Origin: a virus | Reading direction: 5' to 3' (one strand) | DNA length: 36,661 nt | Virus record (IMG/VR): IMGVR_UViG_3300042288_000833 | Coordinates: 1-36,661 of that record | Shown: one piece after another, positions 1-6,384 of the stretch | How positions within the stretch are numbered: the first letter of the stretch is position 1 | Layout of the letters: every line of letters starts with the position of its first letter | Position numbers and translations under genes: made by a program | Notes under the pieces: generated by a model | Database searches by the model: none | The model's input: only the letters and a program-made list of their open reading frames with translations | What the model was told of the DNA's origin: nothing

Positions 1-194
1 ATGGCGTAGCGCAGATCGGCGTCGCTCAGATCGGCGCCGCGCAGATCGGCGTCGCGCAGATCGGCGCCGCTCAGAATGGCGTAGCGCAGATCGGCGTCGC
101 TCAGATCGGCGCGGACGCCAGCAGGATCGCCGGCAAGCCATAGCGAGTGCAGGCGAAGCGTCTCGCTGATGTTGACTGTTTGGCTGTCAGTCAT
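1..194 (-). CDS. Pentapeptide-repeat protein, C-terminus cut by window edge
   Basis: From the ATG at 194 the minus strand encodes about 64 residues and runs off the left edge without a stop. After about 28 ordinary residues (starting MTDSQTVNISETLRLHSLWL) it becomes a run of five-residue units of the A(D/N)Lxx type: ADLSD, ADLRY, AILSG, ADLRD, ADLRG. This is the signature of the right-handed quadrilateral beta-helix of pentapeptide-repeat proteins, which are abundant in cyanobacteria. Some family members mimic DNA and inhibit gyrase; most have no known role. The DNA is GC-rich and almost tandemly repetitive (GCGCAGATCGGC-like units). No clear Shine-Dalgarno precedes the ATG. It is the last gene of this minus block inside the window. 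Fold call is firm; function is not inferable. Confidence 0.85.
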   Translation of the reverse strand, partial: MTDSQTVNISETLRLHSLWLAGDPAGVRADLSDADLRYAILSGADLRDADLRGADLSDADLRYA

Positions 195-262
195 GGACGT
201 GTCTCTGTGGTGAGGTGAAGGGGTGCTGCCGGATTGGATGCGACTCCGGCGGGCCGTGGCGG

Positions 263-340
263 TCAGGCTGCTACCAGCCGCCGCGCCGTGGTCTGCGAGC
301 AGCCGAGGCGCTCAGCAATGGCGCGGTGTTGATTGCTCAT
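263..340 (-). CDS. 25-residue HTH-like microprotein
   Basis: A 25-codon ORF starts at the ATG at 340, sharing an ATGA overlap with the stop of the gene ending at 337. A strong GGAGG lies about 7 bases upstream, inside the end of that gene. The peptide (starting MSNQHRAIAERLGCSQTTAR) reads like a single helix-turn-helix: a helix, 'AERLGCSQTTARRLVAA' as turn and recognition helix, then a TGA stop. It is far shorter than any HTH repressor, so it could be a truncated remnant, a small DNA-binding peptide or a decoding accident. The start signals are good, which is why I list it. The following 68 bases up to the pentapeptide gene hold nothing I recognise. Confidence 0.45.
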   Translation of the reverse strand: MSNQHRAIAERLGCSQTTARRLVAA

Positions 341-603
341 GCCAGTCCTCCATTGCCAATGGCAGTAGCGTAAGCGGCTAGGTAAGCCAGTTGATCGTCA
401 GCCGTAGGGGCTTCCGTTACCACGGCCTGATGCTGCTCAATGTGCTGGTCATGCGCGGCTTTCAGCGAGCAGAGCAAACAAATAAGATCGCTGCAATGAG
501 GATTGCCGGGATTCTCGTCCAGTACCGTCTCAAGCGTTGTCATCCAACGCTCTAAATCAACAATGCGAAAAGACCACGCAACAGTTGGCTGGTTCATAGT
601 CAT
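337..603 (-). CDS. Hypothetical protein, about 88 aa
   Basis: Unrecognised soluble protein. From the ATG at 603 it reads MTMNQPTVAWSFRIVDLERW and continues with a helical Leu/Glu/Ala-rich body including an LICLLCSLKAAHDQHIEQHQ stretch. I chose 603 because GGGGAAGG lies about 10 bases upstream. The frame stays open to ATGs at 669 and 735, but that extension (MAFPIDLSCHRPHNRRVP) is Arg/His/Pro-rich and has no ribosome site. The 735 start would lie only nine bases after the previous gene, so a longer form cannot be excluded. Its stop overlaps the microprotein start at 340. No function can be assigned. Confidence 0.6.
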   Translation of the reverse strand: MTMNQPTVAWSFRIVDLERWMTTLETVLDENPGNPHCSDLICLLCSLKAAHDQHIEQHQAVVTEAPTADDQLAYLAAYATAIGNGGLA

Positions 604-744
604 CACCAAGCGGCCTTCCCCGGTGAAAGCGCTGGTGCCAAGCGAATCACGTCTGATGGAAGCAGTCATGGTCGTTGCCTGAGGGACTCTTCTATTGTGG
701 GGACGATGACAGGAAAGGTCAATGGGAAAAGCCATTAGCGCTGC

Positions 745-1149
745 TTATACCAGCAGCTTCCCGCCTCCACTCACCACTTTCCCCCTGCCGAGTCTTGCCT
801 GTCGCCAGCCCGATGCGATGAAGTGGCATGGCCCTAGAGGTTCCAGAATGGCCCACTGAGCAGCCCTGGCTACGACTGCCTGATAACCCTGCCGCTGCGC
901 CTTCGTGAGCGGTGCAGGTGGTTCTACAAGGGCAGCCCTAGCCCAATCGGCCACCTCCTCAATATCCTCCAGCTCATTAGTGGCAATGACAAAATGCCTG
1001 CCGCGCTGCTCCAGCTTGCGCCATGCAGGGTGGGGGCATTCTGCAGCCGTTGCCTCAAAAGCTTCCCTCAGGATGGGCGGCAGACAAATCCGCACTTTCG
1101 GCGGCAGAGTTGGCCCAGTCCTAATCGGCTGCATCATCTTGGTACTCAT
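745..1149 (-). CDS. Hypothetical protein, about 134 aa
   Basis: Unrecognised protein in the minus-strand block. From the ATG at 1149 it starts MSTKMMQPIRTGPTLPPKVR, then has a predicted helical region (ILREAFEATAAECPHPAWRK) and an acidic stretch (IATNELEDIEEVADWARAAL). The basic N-terminus followed by 'KVRICLPPILREAFEATA' could be a ribbon-helix-helix-like strand-helix start, but the match is weak. The frame is also open to a TTG at 1212; I prefer the ATG. It overlaps the 3' end of the small gene above it by 29 bases. The C-terminus ends in a basic Gly-rich tail. Role unknown. Confidence 0.6.
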   Translation of the reverse strand: MSTKMMQPIRTGPTLPPKVRICLPPILREAFEATAAECPHPAWRKLEQRGRHFVIATNELEDIEEVADWARAALVEPPAPLTKAQRQGYQAVVARAAQWAILEPLGPCHFIASGWRQARLGRGKVVSGGGKLLV

Positions 1150-1291
1150 GGACGAACAGAATCGAGACGCTTGGAGGAAGTTGCCGCTGAAACAGTAGCC
1201 AAGCAAGGTCAATACTTGCGGCGCTCAAGCTGGTCTTTCTTCCATCACTCAACCGAGCGTGGTATAGCTCCATCGCGTTGCCCCGGATCAT
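1121..1291 (-). CDS. Small hypothetical protein, 56 aa
   Basis: A 56-codon minus-strand ORF begins at the ATG at 1291, whose ATGA overlaps the stop of the gene ending at 1288, the coupling used throughout this phage. It starts MIRGNAMELYHARLSDGRKT, continues with a hydrophobic stretch (IDLAWLLFQRQL, then SVSILFVHEY) and ends acidic (QDDAAD). It fills what would otherwise be a 138-base gap. No family recognised. The overlap architecture and the balanced amino-acid composition support a real gene. Confidence 0.55.
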   Translation of the reverse strand: MIRGNAMELYHARLSDGRKTSLSAASIDLAWLLFQRQLPPSVSILFVHEYQDDAAD

Positions 1292-1740
1292 TGCCCTTCC
1301 CCGAGAGGGTCATAGCCAAGCTCTTCCATTGTTTCAAGAACAGCCTGTCCTAGGTCTTCCTTAAGCATTGCTCGCCAATCTTCATCCCCTCCAAAACTTC
1401 CCACTTCACTTACTGAGCGCAATGCCGTTGTAAGCCTGGCGAGATCGCTAGAAGTGAGAGCTGTTCCCTGTAAGTCACCAGTGATCATGCGCTGTTCAAG
1501 GATGCGTTGATGAATTTGCGTCCAGCGACCAATGGCCCATAGAGCAATGGAGCGCAGAGCTTCATCGCCATAGCGCTCGATCAGCTTGTCAACGGAGCGC
1601 GAGAAGTCTGCAGGCACGCCAATGCAGTCAGGGTCGGAAAGTTGGTCAGACAGGCCAGCGTCTACAGCTTGACGCTTAGCGCTTTTTGCTTGGCGCACGG
1701 CCTTCAAGAAGCCATCAACGCTGTCGGGAGAGAATGACAC
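1288..1740 (-). CDS. Hypothetical protein downstream of the TerS-like gene
   Basis: A 150-aa protein with a GTG start at 1738-1740. It is mostly helical and mixed-charge: an N-terminal basic part (FLKAVRQAKSAKRQAVDAGL), a middle helix (RYGDEALRSIALWAIGRWTQ) and an acidic C-terminus ending in GEGQ. It lies 48 bases downstream of the small-terminase-like gene, and its stop overlaps the start of the next small gene. The position suggests a packaging or virion-accessory role, but I do not recognise the family. No ATG near the N-terminus offers a better start. Confidence 0.7.
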   Translation of the reverse strand: MSFSPDSVDGFLKAVRQAKSAKRQAVDAGLSDQLSDPDCIGVPADFSRSVDKLIERYGDEALRSIALWAIGRWTQIHQRILEQRMITGDLQGTALTSSDLARLTTALRSVSEVGSFGGDEDWRAMLKEDLGQAVLETMEELGYDPLGEGQ

Positions 1741-1788
1741 AATGGGAAATGAGAGACAAGGGAAGTCTGCTTGCTCTTTGTCCCGTTG

Positions 1789-2553
1789 TCAACCATCGTC
1801 ATCTTCAGCCTCTACAGGCAGCATTGGCCTACTGTTGCCAGTTGGCTCTCCATCGTCATCTAGCTCCGCTTCTGCAGTGGTGTCAATGGCTCCAGCACGA
1901 TCTTGGGCAGCAGCTTCTGCCTTTCCAATTTTCTTCACTTCAGCGCTCAAATTAGCCAGAAACTTCTTATAGCTCTTTTCGTCGTTGTCGTCGTTCTTGG
2001 GTTTGTTGTCAAACAGGCCAAGCAAGCGAGCTTGCTGCTCCAAGCAGCCTTTGGCAACAGTAAGAAAACTGCTTTCACCAGCAGAATTGTATTCTTCAAC
2101 GGTGATAACATCCTCTCCGTGACGCTGCTGCACACGCTTGACAGTGCGTCTTTTGCTTTGTTCAAAGCTTTCCATCGCCCTTGCCTTTAGCTCACCTTGC
2201 TCGTCTAAGAGCTTGGCTCGCCATTGGTCTGCAGTGGCGAGAATGCCGTCCACGTAGGCTTGCTTGATTAGCTGTCTGTCAGCATTCACTACAGCCTTGC
2301 TCTGCTTAAACACCTTGGCAATTTGCGAGTTGCTAAGGTTGGCAGCAAGAAGCTCAGCAGTGGCATAGCGTCTAAGACGAGTGCTTTCCTTATCAAACAT
2401 TTCGCCTGGCTCTGCCCTATTGCGAAGCCTGTCCACTTGCTCAACAGTTAAGCCTGCTTTGGTCAATACTTCCAAGCCATATTTCAGCAAGCTTGCTTCG
2501 TCCTCAAAGCTATGCTCAGGGACACTGCGGTTCTTTCTATGGGAAGGAGCCAT
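1789..2553 (-). CDS. Putative terminase small subunit (HTH DNA-binding)
   Basis: A 254-aa protein. Small terminase subunits bind the packaging site and load the large subunit. About residues 66-100 form an HTH-like segment (LLAANLSNSQIAKVFKQSKA, then VNADRQLIKQAY). Next comes a helical region with the layout common in phage TerS-like proteins: W.AKLLDEQGELKARAMESFEQSK and, later, a conserved-looking 'CLEQQARLLGLFDNKP'. The last 60 residues are acidic and low-complexity, ending EAEDDDG. The ATG at 2553 overlaps the upstream stop in TAATG, indicating coupling. The large subunit is not in the window and would be expected to the left. A non-packaging HTH regulator is the alternative. Confidence 0.6.
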   Translation of the reverse strand: MAPSHRKNRSVPEHSFEDEASLLKYGLEVLTKAGLTVEQVDRLRNRAEPGEMFDKESTRLRRYATAELLAANLSNSQIAKVFKQSKAVVNADRQLIKQAYVDGILATADQWRAKLLDEQGELKARAMESFEQSKRRTVKRVQQRHGEDVITVEEYNSAGESSFLTVAKGCLEQQARLLGLFDNKPKNDDNDEKSYKKFLANLSAEVKKIGKAEAAAQDRAGAIDTTAEAELDDDGEPTGNSRPMLPVEAEDDDG

Positions 2554-2867
2554 TAGCTTTTAGGAAGAGAGAACACAATGCTTTCTTTCTGAGACAGTAC
2601 AGTAAAGTCTCCCATGTCGTCAGCCAGTTTCTTGCGTTCTTTCAAGGTGATCTCCAGCTCCCTGATTTCTTCCCCATAGTCCTTCTCTGCACGCTTTTGA
2701 ATGTGAGCCTTGCCCTCGTCAAGGGAAATGCTGTCTAGTCCTTCATCGCGCATTGCTTCTATTAGGGTAGCCTTCAGCTCTTTTTCTTGAGCTTCAAGCT
2801 CTTTCTTCTGCGCAACGATTTGAGACAGTTCGTTCATCAAATCGTAAATGATGCTAGTGGGTTCCAT
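2553..2867 (-). CDS. Coiled-coil protein, about 104 aa
   Basis: The protein (start MEPTSIIYDLMNELSQIVAQ) has two long charged helices: roughly residues 15-40 (KKELEAQEKELKATLIEAMR) and 65-90 (EEIRELEITLKERKKLADDM), separated by a short 'SLDEGKAHIQKR' beta-like link. This helical-hairpin layout is common in small phage virion or scaffold-like proteins, but no specific family is clear. I chose the ATG at 2867 because it lies 20 bases after the upstream stop. A TTG at 2918 would add 17 poorly supported residues overlapping that gene. Its stop overlaps the ATG of the TerS-like gene. Confidence 0.75.
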   Translation of the reverse strand: MEPTSIIYDLMNELSQIVAQKKELEAQEKELKATLIEAMRDEGLDSISLDEGKAHIQKRAEKDYGEEIRELEITLKERKKLADDMGDFTVLSQKESIVFSLPKS

Positions 2868-2886
2868 GGGAGAAAGAGGAAGTCCG

Positions 2887-3123
2887 TCAATTGTCGCCTG
2901 TAGCGAAGCCCTTGTCAATAAGGCTCACCATTTCTTCGTAGCTGCCTCGCCAGTGGCGTTCACCATCAGCAGGATTCTTGGCGCCATAAAGCATACGAGC
3001 TTGAGGGAGAGGGCCTCTTGCTGGGGTAACGAAGCCGTGATGCTGCAACACTTCAATGAAGATGCCGTTGTGCTCCAAGGAGGGAAGCCTGTCGGGAGCG
3101 TGTGGGTGGAGAGGCTTAAGCAT
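2887..3123 (-). CDS. Small hypothetical protein, 78 aa
   Basis: A 78-aa protein starting MLKPLHPHAPDRLPSLEHNG. It contains GFVTPARGPLPQARMLYGAK and RHWRGSYEEMVSLIDKGF. No family recognised. It sits 24 bases downstream of the lectin/lyase-like gene and 20 bases upstream of the coiled-coil gene, in line with one minus-strand transcript. A CATAAT box 9 bases before the ATG resembles a -10 element, but no convincing -35 accompanies it. An AGGGG about 14 bases upstream is too distant for a normal ribosome site. Confidence 0.65.
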   Translation of the reverse strand: MLKPLHPHAPDRLPSLEHNGIFIEVLQHHGFVTPARGPLPQARMLYGAKNPADGERHWRGSYEEMVSLIDKGFATGDN

Positions 3124-3147
3124 GAGCCGAAATTATGCCCCTGCAGT

Positions 3148-3840
3148 TTAGAGGGTTTCCAAAGCAATGGCAAAGTCACGAAAGTCAGTCTTAACACCAT
3201 CTAACGCATTGCCATAGAAACCAAACTTTGGCTTGACGGTATCAGCTAGTGTTTGTCCTGCTTGTGATCCTGCATTTATTGTTCCATTCCTTGAACCAAT
3301 AAGCTTACCAGTAGTATCGTCAATAACGCGAATGAAACCATTGTCCCCTGCCTTAAATTGCAATTGCCAATCGTACCATTTCTTATTTTCTAGCTTCATT
3401 GATAACGCGCCTCCGGCACTTCTTGATACTACTGCCAGTGTTCCATTTTGTATGCGAATACCGGCAACAGGGCTAACGATTGGCTGCCAGAATTGCAAAA
3501 CATAACCAGTTACTTTGTCGTAGTTCCTTCCTTTCACGCGAAATTCTAGGTCAATGTTAATCTGTCTTCCAAAAGCAAAGTTCTTTGGTACTGCTAATTC
3601 TGAGCGGTCAGGATAACGAGGATCATCAGTTGCGAAGAAGTTAATAAAGTCTTTGCGTTGACGAATGAAGCCTCCTTCTGTTGCTTTTCCACTAAGCCTT
3701 GGAAATAGCATTTTTTCCCTATCTTTCTTTGCGGGAATATAGTTGCCGCCTTCGCCCATGTTATTTGTTGCGTCACCAACGATTCTTCCCGTGATGGGGT
3801 CGAGATCGAACACTGGACGCATGCGAGGCTTTTTACTCAT
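3148..3840 (-). CDS. Concanavalin-like lectin / polysaccharide-lyase-like protein
   Basis: A 230-aa protein starting MSKKPRMRPVFDLDPITGRI. From about residue 85 to the end it has the alternating beta-strand pattern of the concanavalin-A-like jelly roll in heparin-lyase/PL20-type polysaccharide lyases: LDLEFRVKG..., YVLQFWQPIVSPVAGIRIQ, WYDWQLQFKAG, a short Asp-rich turn, and a final KFGFYGNALDG...DFRDFAIAL. Family knowledge suggests glycan binding or cleavage; I cannot place catalytic residues. Before the ATG, GAAGGA sits 8 bases upstream, which decides the start. The frame is open upstream to 4332, but that stretch has no protein-like character. First gene of the leftward block, directly behind the two-hairpin leader. 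It could be a virion-bound depolymerase or a soluble lectin-like protein. Confidence 0.7.
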   Translation of the reverse strand: MSKKPRMRPVFDLDPITGRIVGDATNNMGEGGNYIPAKKDREKMLFPRLSGKATEGGFIRQRKDFINFFATDDPRYPDRSELAVPKNFAFGRQINIDLEFRVKGRNYDKVTGYVLQFWQPIVSPVAGIRIQNGTLAVVSRSAGGALSMKLENKKWYDWQLQFKAGDNGFIRVIDDTTGKLIGSRNGTINAGSQAGQTLADTVKPKFGFYGNALDGVKTDFRDFAIALETL

Positions 3841-3904
3841 GCCGAGAATCCTTCGTAGGACGCCGTTGGATGGTGTCTTAAAGAGTCTAAGCAAAGGAAA
3901 AGTG

Positions 3905-3963
3905 AAAGAAAGCACCGTTGAAAAAGCTCGCTTGGGGCTCGCCTGCGCGTCGGTGCTTTCTTT
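3905..3963 (-). other. Large hairpin A with conserved 28-base loop motif
   Basis: A perfect 13-base inverted repeat (AAAGAAAGCACCG at 3905-3917, its complement at 3951-3963) encloses a 33-base loop. The loop holds a 28-base sequence (3919-3946) found again in hairpin B. There is no U-run as in a standard terminator. Read on the minus strand it lies in the leader of the gene starting at 3840. A TTCGCA sequence just 5' of the stem is shared with hairpin B and could pair with GCGAG in the loop. A structured RNA is the best explanation; a DNA recognition site is possible. Confidence 0.7.
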
Positions 3964-4003
3964 GCGAAGGTTTATGAAGAAAGTAGTTTGGAAGGGATGG
4001 TTA

Positions 4004-4056
4004 AGAAGCGCTCTGAAAAAGCTCGCTTGGGGCTCGCCTGCTCGTATCGCGCTTCT
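4004..4056 (-). other. Large hairpin B, same loop, different stem
   Basis: An 8-base perfect inverted repeat (AGAAGCGC at 4004-4011, GCGCTTCT at 4049-4056) encloses a 37-base loop with the same 28 bases (4014-4041) as hairpin A. The stem sequence is unrelated to A's but is again self-complementary, which looks like covariation. The two copies are 95 bases apart, not a multiple of three, and flanking bases diverge, so selection at the protein level is unlikely. Confidence 0.7.
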
Positions 4057-4267
4057 GCGAAAGGGGATGGTGAACTGCTGCTCAACATTCCCCTCCCCAT
4101 CGAAGCCACCTTCTCGTCGGGAGCGCCGCAGGGCGTAGATGCCTGAGCTGCTCGTTGACGTGCCGCAGCCCCCAGGCGCGTTTCTGCGCGAGAAACTGCT
4201 CGGGACGATTTTAGAGCCACTGTCAAATCTCCAGGGACGCTTTGACTGACTGGCACACTGGGCGGGC

Positions 4268-4296
4268 TTGGCAAGGGGCTTGTTTGTGGGTATGAT
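4268..4296 (+). promoter_or_regulatory. Sigma-70-type promoter for the rightward small-gene operon
   Basis: TTGGCA (4268-4273), a 17-base spacer and TATGAT (4291-4296) form a near-consensus sigma-70 promoter. Transcription would begin about 4303, giving a leader of roughly 19 bases before the ATG at 4322. It faces away from the leftward block, so 3841-4321 is a divergent control region. A strong host-recognised promoter here fits immediate-early expression. Confidence 0.7.
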
Positions 4297-4321
4297 GCCG
4301 GAGTCCCTCGACCAGTTCCCC

Positions 4322-4582
4322 ATGCGCTTCATGCTTTTGGCTCTTGCCCTAGCCCCTCTAGGGGCCTCTGCTCAGACCATCCTTCCCTACTCAGCAGCCA
4401 ACACCTACTGCGCCCTCAGGAACGGTGGAGCGTCGTCTGAGAGTGCCCTGCGCGTTGCCTTCTACGACTCTTACGTGAGGACAGCGCCAACAATGGTGGA
4501 AATCAATGGCAAGCAAGTGGACAGCAACCTTGTGCTGTTCCACAATGCTGCTCGTTCCCTTTGCCCCTCCCTCCTGCCATGA
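4322..4582 (+). CDS. Small secreted protein with signal peptide
   Basis: An 86-aa protein. The N-terminus MRFMLLALALAPLGASAQ is a textbook signal peptide with an Ala-X-Ala site (ASA|Q), so the mature 68-residue product should be periplasmic. The mature part has two cysteines (in NTYCALRNGG and ARSLCPSLLP), which could form a disulfide, and a VEINGKQVDSN strand-like segment. Upstream in-frame ATGs at 4292 and 4295 lie inside the promoter -10 box, so I start at 4322. First gene of the operon; its stop overlaps the next ATG (ATGA). Similar short secreted proteins occur in Synechococcus, as I recall. A role in superinfection exclusion or envelope modification is only a guess. Confidence 0.75.
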   Translation: MRFMLLALALAPLGASAQTILPYSAANTYCALRNGGASSESALRVAFYDSYVRTAPTMVEINGKQVDSNLVLFHNAARSLCPSLLP

Positions 4583-4869
4583 CACAAGCCTCAGCCCACC
4601 AATGGGAGCGCGTGCAAAGCGTTGCTTCCAACCCATCACACCCTGACAGCTACTTGGCGGCCTGCCTTCTGGAGCTGAAGAAAACCGTCATCACCAAACA
4701 ACAGCTTCGCTCAAGTCTGCGTCGCCATTCAGTTGGCGTTGCTGAACAACCCGCCCGCCCCATCGCTTCTGACGATGAGCTTGAACTACTGTTCGACCGA
4801 TCTTCTGCCACTCTCTCTGGATCTCTCAGGGCTATCTACGACCTCGGGAGAGAGCATGGTTCTCTCTGA
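4579..4869 (+). CDS. Hypothetical protein, 96 aa
   Basis: Starts at the ATG at 4579, overlapping the previous stop by four bases. The sequence (MTQASAHQWERVQSVASNPS...) is mostly helical and polar, with a basic centre (KKTVITKQQLRSSLRRH) and an acidic stretch (ASDDELELLFDRS). No membrane segment and no recognised domain. Overlaps on both sides place it in the tightly coupled early operon. Function unknown. Confidence 0.7.
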   Translation: MTQASAHQWERVQSVASNPSHPDSYLAACLLELKKTVITKQQLRSSLRRHSVGVAEQPARPIASDDELELLFDRSSATLSGSLRAIYDLGREHGSL

Positions 4870-4987
4870 CTGCTGCAAGGCGCCATGCTCTGTTGCAGGC
4901 CACACCACGCACTATTACGTTTGCAAGACTTGCAACAAACCTTGTGACACCATTCCCACTAGACAGGAGGGCTACGACTGTGGCTGA
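4856..4987 (+). CDS. Zinc-ribbon microprotein, 43 aa
   Basis: A 43-aa protein from the ATG at 4856, with GGGAGAGAGC immediately before it. It starts MVLSDCCKAPCSVAGHTTHY, then has VCKTCNKPCD. The CC-x3-C...C-x2-C-x3-C arrangement is that of small phage zinc ribbons that bind one zinc and often mediate protein or nucleic-acid contacts. It overlaps the preceding gene by 14 bases and the next by eight. Partner unknown. Confidence 0.7.
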   Translation: MVLSDCCKAPCSVAGHTTHYYVCKTCNKPCDTIPTRQEGYDCG

Positions 4988-5207
4988 GATTATTCAGCGG
5001 CACGCAATGGATGACTTCCGCGCTCTGATGACTGCGGAAGGCATGGAGGCCGCCGGTTGCTACGTCTTCTCCATCACTTACGTCTCTGACGCTCATCCCA
5101 TGCGACGTTGGATCGTTTGGGGACGCTTTCACCCAACCGAGGCAACCATCAAAGAAATTGACAAGAGCATAGCAAGACGAGTGTTCCTCACAAGTGAAGG
5201 AGACTGA
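4980..5207 (+). CDS. Hypothetical protein, 75 aa, GTG start with perfect SD
   Basis: The start is GTG at 4980, chosen because the perfect Shine-Dalgarno AGGAGGG lies at 4966-4972, the usual distance upstream. The frame extends further 5' but without a comparable signal. Product: a short helix (AEIIQRHAMDDFRALMTAEG), then a beta-rich part (CYVFSITYVSDAHPMRRWIV, WGRFHP) and a basic helical end. It resembles small alpha/beta single-domain proteins; no family recognised. Confidence 0.7.
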   Translation: MAEIIQRHAMDDFRALMTAEGMEAAGCYVFSITYVSDAHPMRRWIVWGRFHPTEATIKEIDKSIARRVFLTSEGD

Positions 5208-5211
5208 TCCC

Positions 5212-5451
5212 ATGAACGATCTCACCCCAGAGCATACTGCTCGCAGACAGAGTGATGACAAAGGTCTTCACCCTGAAGTGCTCTCCGCTTATCGCTATGT
5301 CGAACGTGTGCTTGATTCCGCCGATGTACCGTCTAGCAAGTTAGGCGGCCCACTTTGGTTTGGCTGGGCCTTGAGAGAAGCGTTTTTAGCGGGCTGCTCC
5401 CATGCTGCTGGACAAGATCAACCCACAAGTGAGGAGAACTTAGATGGCTGA
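5212..5451 (+). CDS. Hypothetical protein, 79 aa
   Basis: Starts at the ATG at 5212, with AAGGAG nine bases upstream. The sequence begins MNDLTPEHTARRQSDDKGLH, continues ALSAYRYVERVL-like helical (PEVLSAYRYVERVLDSADVP), and contains a Trp/Phe/Gly-rich patch (LGGPLWFGWALREAFLAGCS) that is hydrophobic but too short and polar for a confident membrane span. It overlaps the next gene by eight bases. Unknown function. Confidence 0.7.
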   Translation: MNDLTPEHTARRQSDDKGLHPEVLSAYRYVERVLDSADVPSSKLGGPLWFGWALREAFLAGCSHAAGQDQPTSEENLDG

Positions 5452-5746
5452 CTGGAAAGCGCTATGCGCTGAGCTTTTAGATGCACTAGAGGGCTACGTT
5501 GAATACGCACCTGTTATTGATGCAGGACTCAAAGACGAGCAGCAACTTGTTGCCAACGCCCGCACCGCCCTGGCCCAGCCTGAGCCGGAGGGGCCGACAG
5601 AGCACGACATAGCCGAGCTGGCGGAAGACATTGAGTGGAAGCAGCTTCCACAAGACGAGGCCACACGTCCTTCATTCTTGCTTGAGTTCGCCCTCGCCGT
5701 CCTTGCTCGCTGGGGGCGTCCCGCCACTACCGGAGAACAACAATGA
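5444..5746 (+). CDS. Cyanobacterial-type hypothetical protein with ARTALAQPEPEG segment
   Basis: A 100-aa protein, ATG at 5444, preceded by GAGGAGAAC. Its N-terminal module is a helix 'ALCAELLDALEGY', then '...LVANARTALAQPEPEGPTE', followed by a C-terminal helix ending 'FALAVLARWGRPA'. I know this modular pattern from many Synechococcus/Cyanobium proteins of unknown function. The next gene begins with a paralogous module, and the two share a 36-base DNA stretch with one mismatch. The DNA is GC-rich and lacks the hexamer CAATGG. A likely host-exchanged gene; role unknown. Confidence 0.75.
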   Translation: MADWKALCAELLDALEGYVEYAPVIDAGLKDEQQLVANARTALAQPEPEGPTEHDIAELAEDIEWKQLPQDEATRPSFLLEFALAVLARWGRPATTGEQQ

Positions 5747-6384
5747 CTGAATCCAATTTCCGTGCGCTGTGCGCTGAGCTGGTGGGGGCAGTTGAAAACT
5801 ACGACTTTGACAGTGACAACCTGGAACAGGACTGGTCAGTCTTGGAACGCGCCCGCACCGCCCTGGCCCAGCCCGAGCCGGAGGGAGTGACGGATGCCGC
5901 CAGCAGGGTTGCCCACTATTTGGAGCAGCGTCGGCTAATTCGAGGATTAGACCCAGAGGAGATTCACGCCCTGCACGCCGGAACTGATGAGCCGCGACAA
6001 GGCACTCTGACTGCCAGCGACCTAGAAGCACTCACCCGCTACGCCCGCCCCACCATCGAGTCGGTGCCGGTGAGTGAGCGGTTGCCGGAACCCGGTAAAA
6101 AAGTGCTTGCTTACTACTTGAATGCACTGGGCAAGCGACGAACGATCATCGCTGAATGGGTGCCCGCAACATGGCGCGAAGACTCTCCAGCAGGCGAAAG
6201 CGACGATGGCGAGTACGATGAAGAAACGGATAAGTTTTACTGGCCCGAAGGCTGGTACGAGCAGATTGAGAACTGGGCGGACTTTGCGGCTATCGCTGTA
6301 CGCGAAGGCGAGATCACTCACTGGCAGCCGCTCCCGCCTGGTCCCTACCACGCCCTGCCGGTGCCCGGTGCGGAGGTCGAGTAA
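5743..6384 (+). CDS. Modular hypothetical protein with DUF551-like C-terminus
   Basis: A 213-aa protein; its ATG at 5743 overlaps the previous stop (ATGA). Residues 1-50 repeat the module of the previous gene (RALCAELVGAVENY ... ARTALAQPEPEG). Residues about 105-205 look like DUF551 (PF04448): 'VPVSERLPEPGKKVLAYYLN' near the start and 'REGEITHWQPLP' near the end, a small beta-rich domain seen in phages and prophages with unknown role. Between them is an acidic Tyr/Trp-rich segment (EYDEETDKFYWPEGWYEQIE). GC-rich, without CAATGG. The duplicated N-terminus suggests recombination between modules. Confidence 0.8.
   Translation: MTESNFRALCAELVGAVENYDFDSDNLEQDWSVLERARTALAQPEPEGVTDAASRVAHYLEQRRLIRGLDPEEIHALHAGTDEPRQGTLTASDLEALTRYARPTIESVPVSERLPEPGKKVLAYYLNALGKRRTIIAEWVPATWREDSPAGESDDGEYDEETDKFYWPEGWYEQIENWADFAAIAVREGEITHWQPLPPGPYHALPVPGAEVE

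Noticed and set aside
1-125. Non-coding tandem repeat (GCGCAGATCGGC-like units)
   Set aside because: The period is explained by five-codon pentapeptide units on the minus strand.
3917-4041. Repeated peptide QASPKRAF as a coding repeat
   Set aside because: The two DNA copies are 95 bases apart and read this peptide in different frames of otherwise unconvincing ORFs; the conservation is at nucleotide level.
3905-4056. CRISPR array or attC-type sites
   Set aside because: Only two copies with no spacer-repeat regularity, and no integrase, attC core or Cas gene nearby.
4221-4226. Consensus TTGACA on the minus strand as late promoter -35
   Set aside because: No acceptable -10 at 16-18 bases; the leftward promoter for the lectin/packaging block remains unidentified.
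3841-4332. N-terminal extension of the lectin/lyase-like gene to a start at 4332
   Set aside because: The extra 164 residues are Arg/Ser/Pro-rich and unlike the domain; GAAGGA before the ATG at 3840 marks the real start, and the stretch contains the two hairpins and the divergent promoter.
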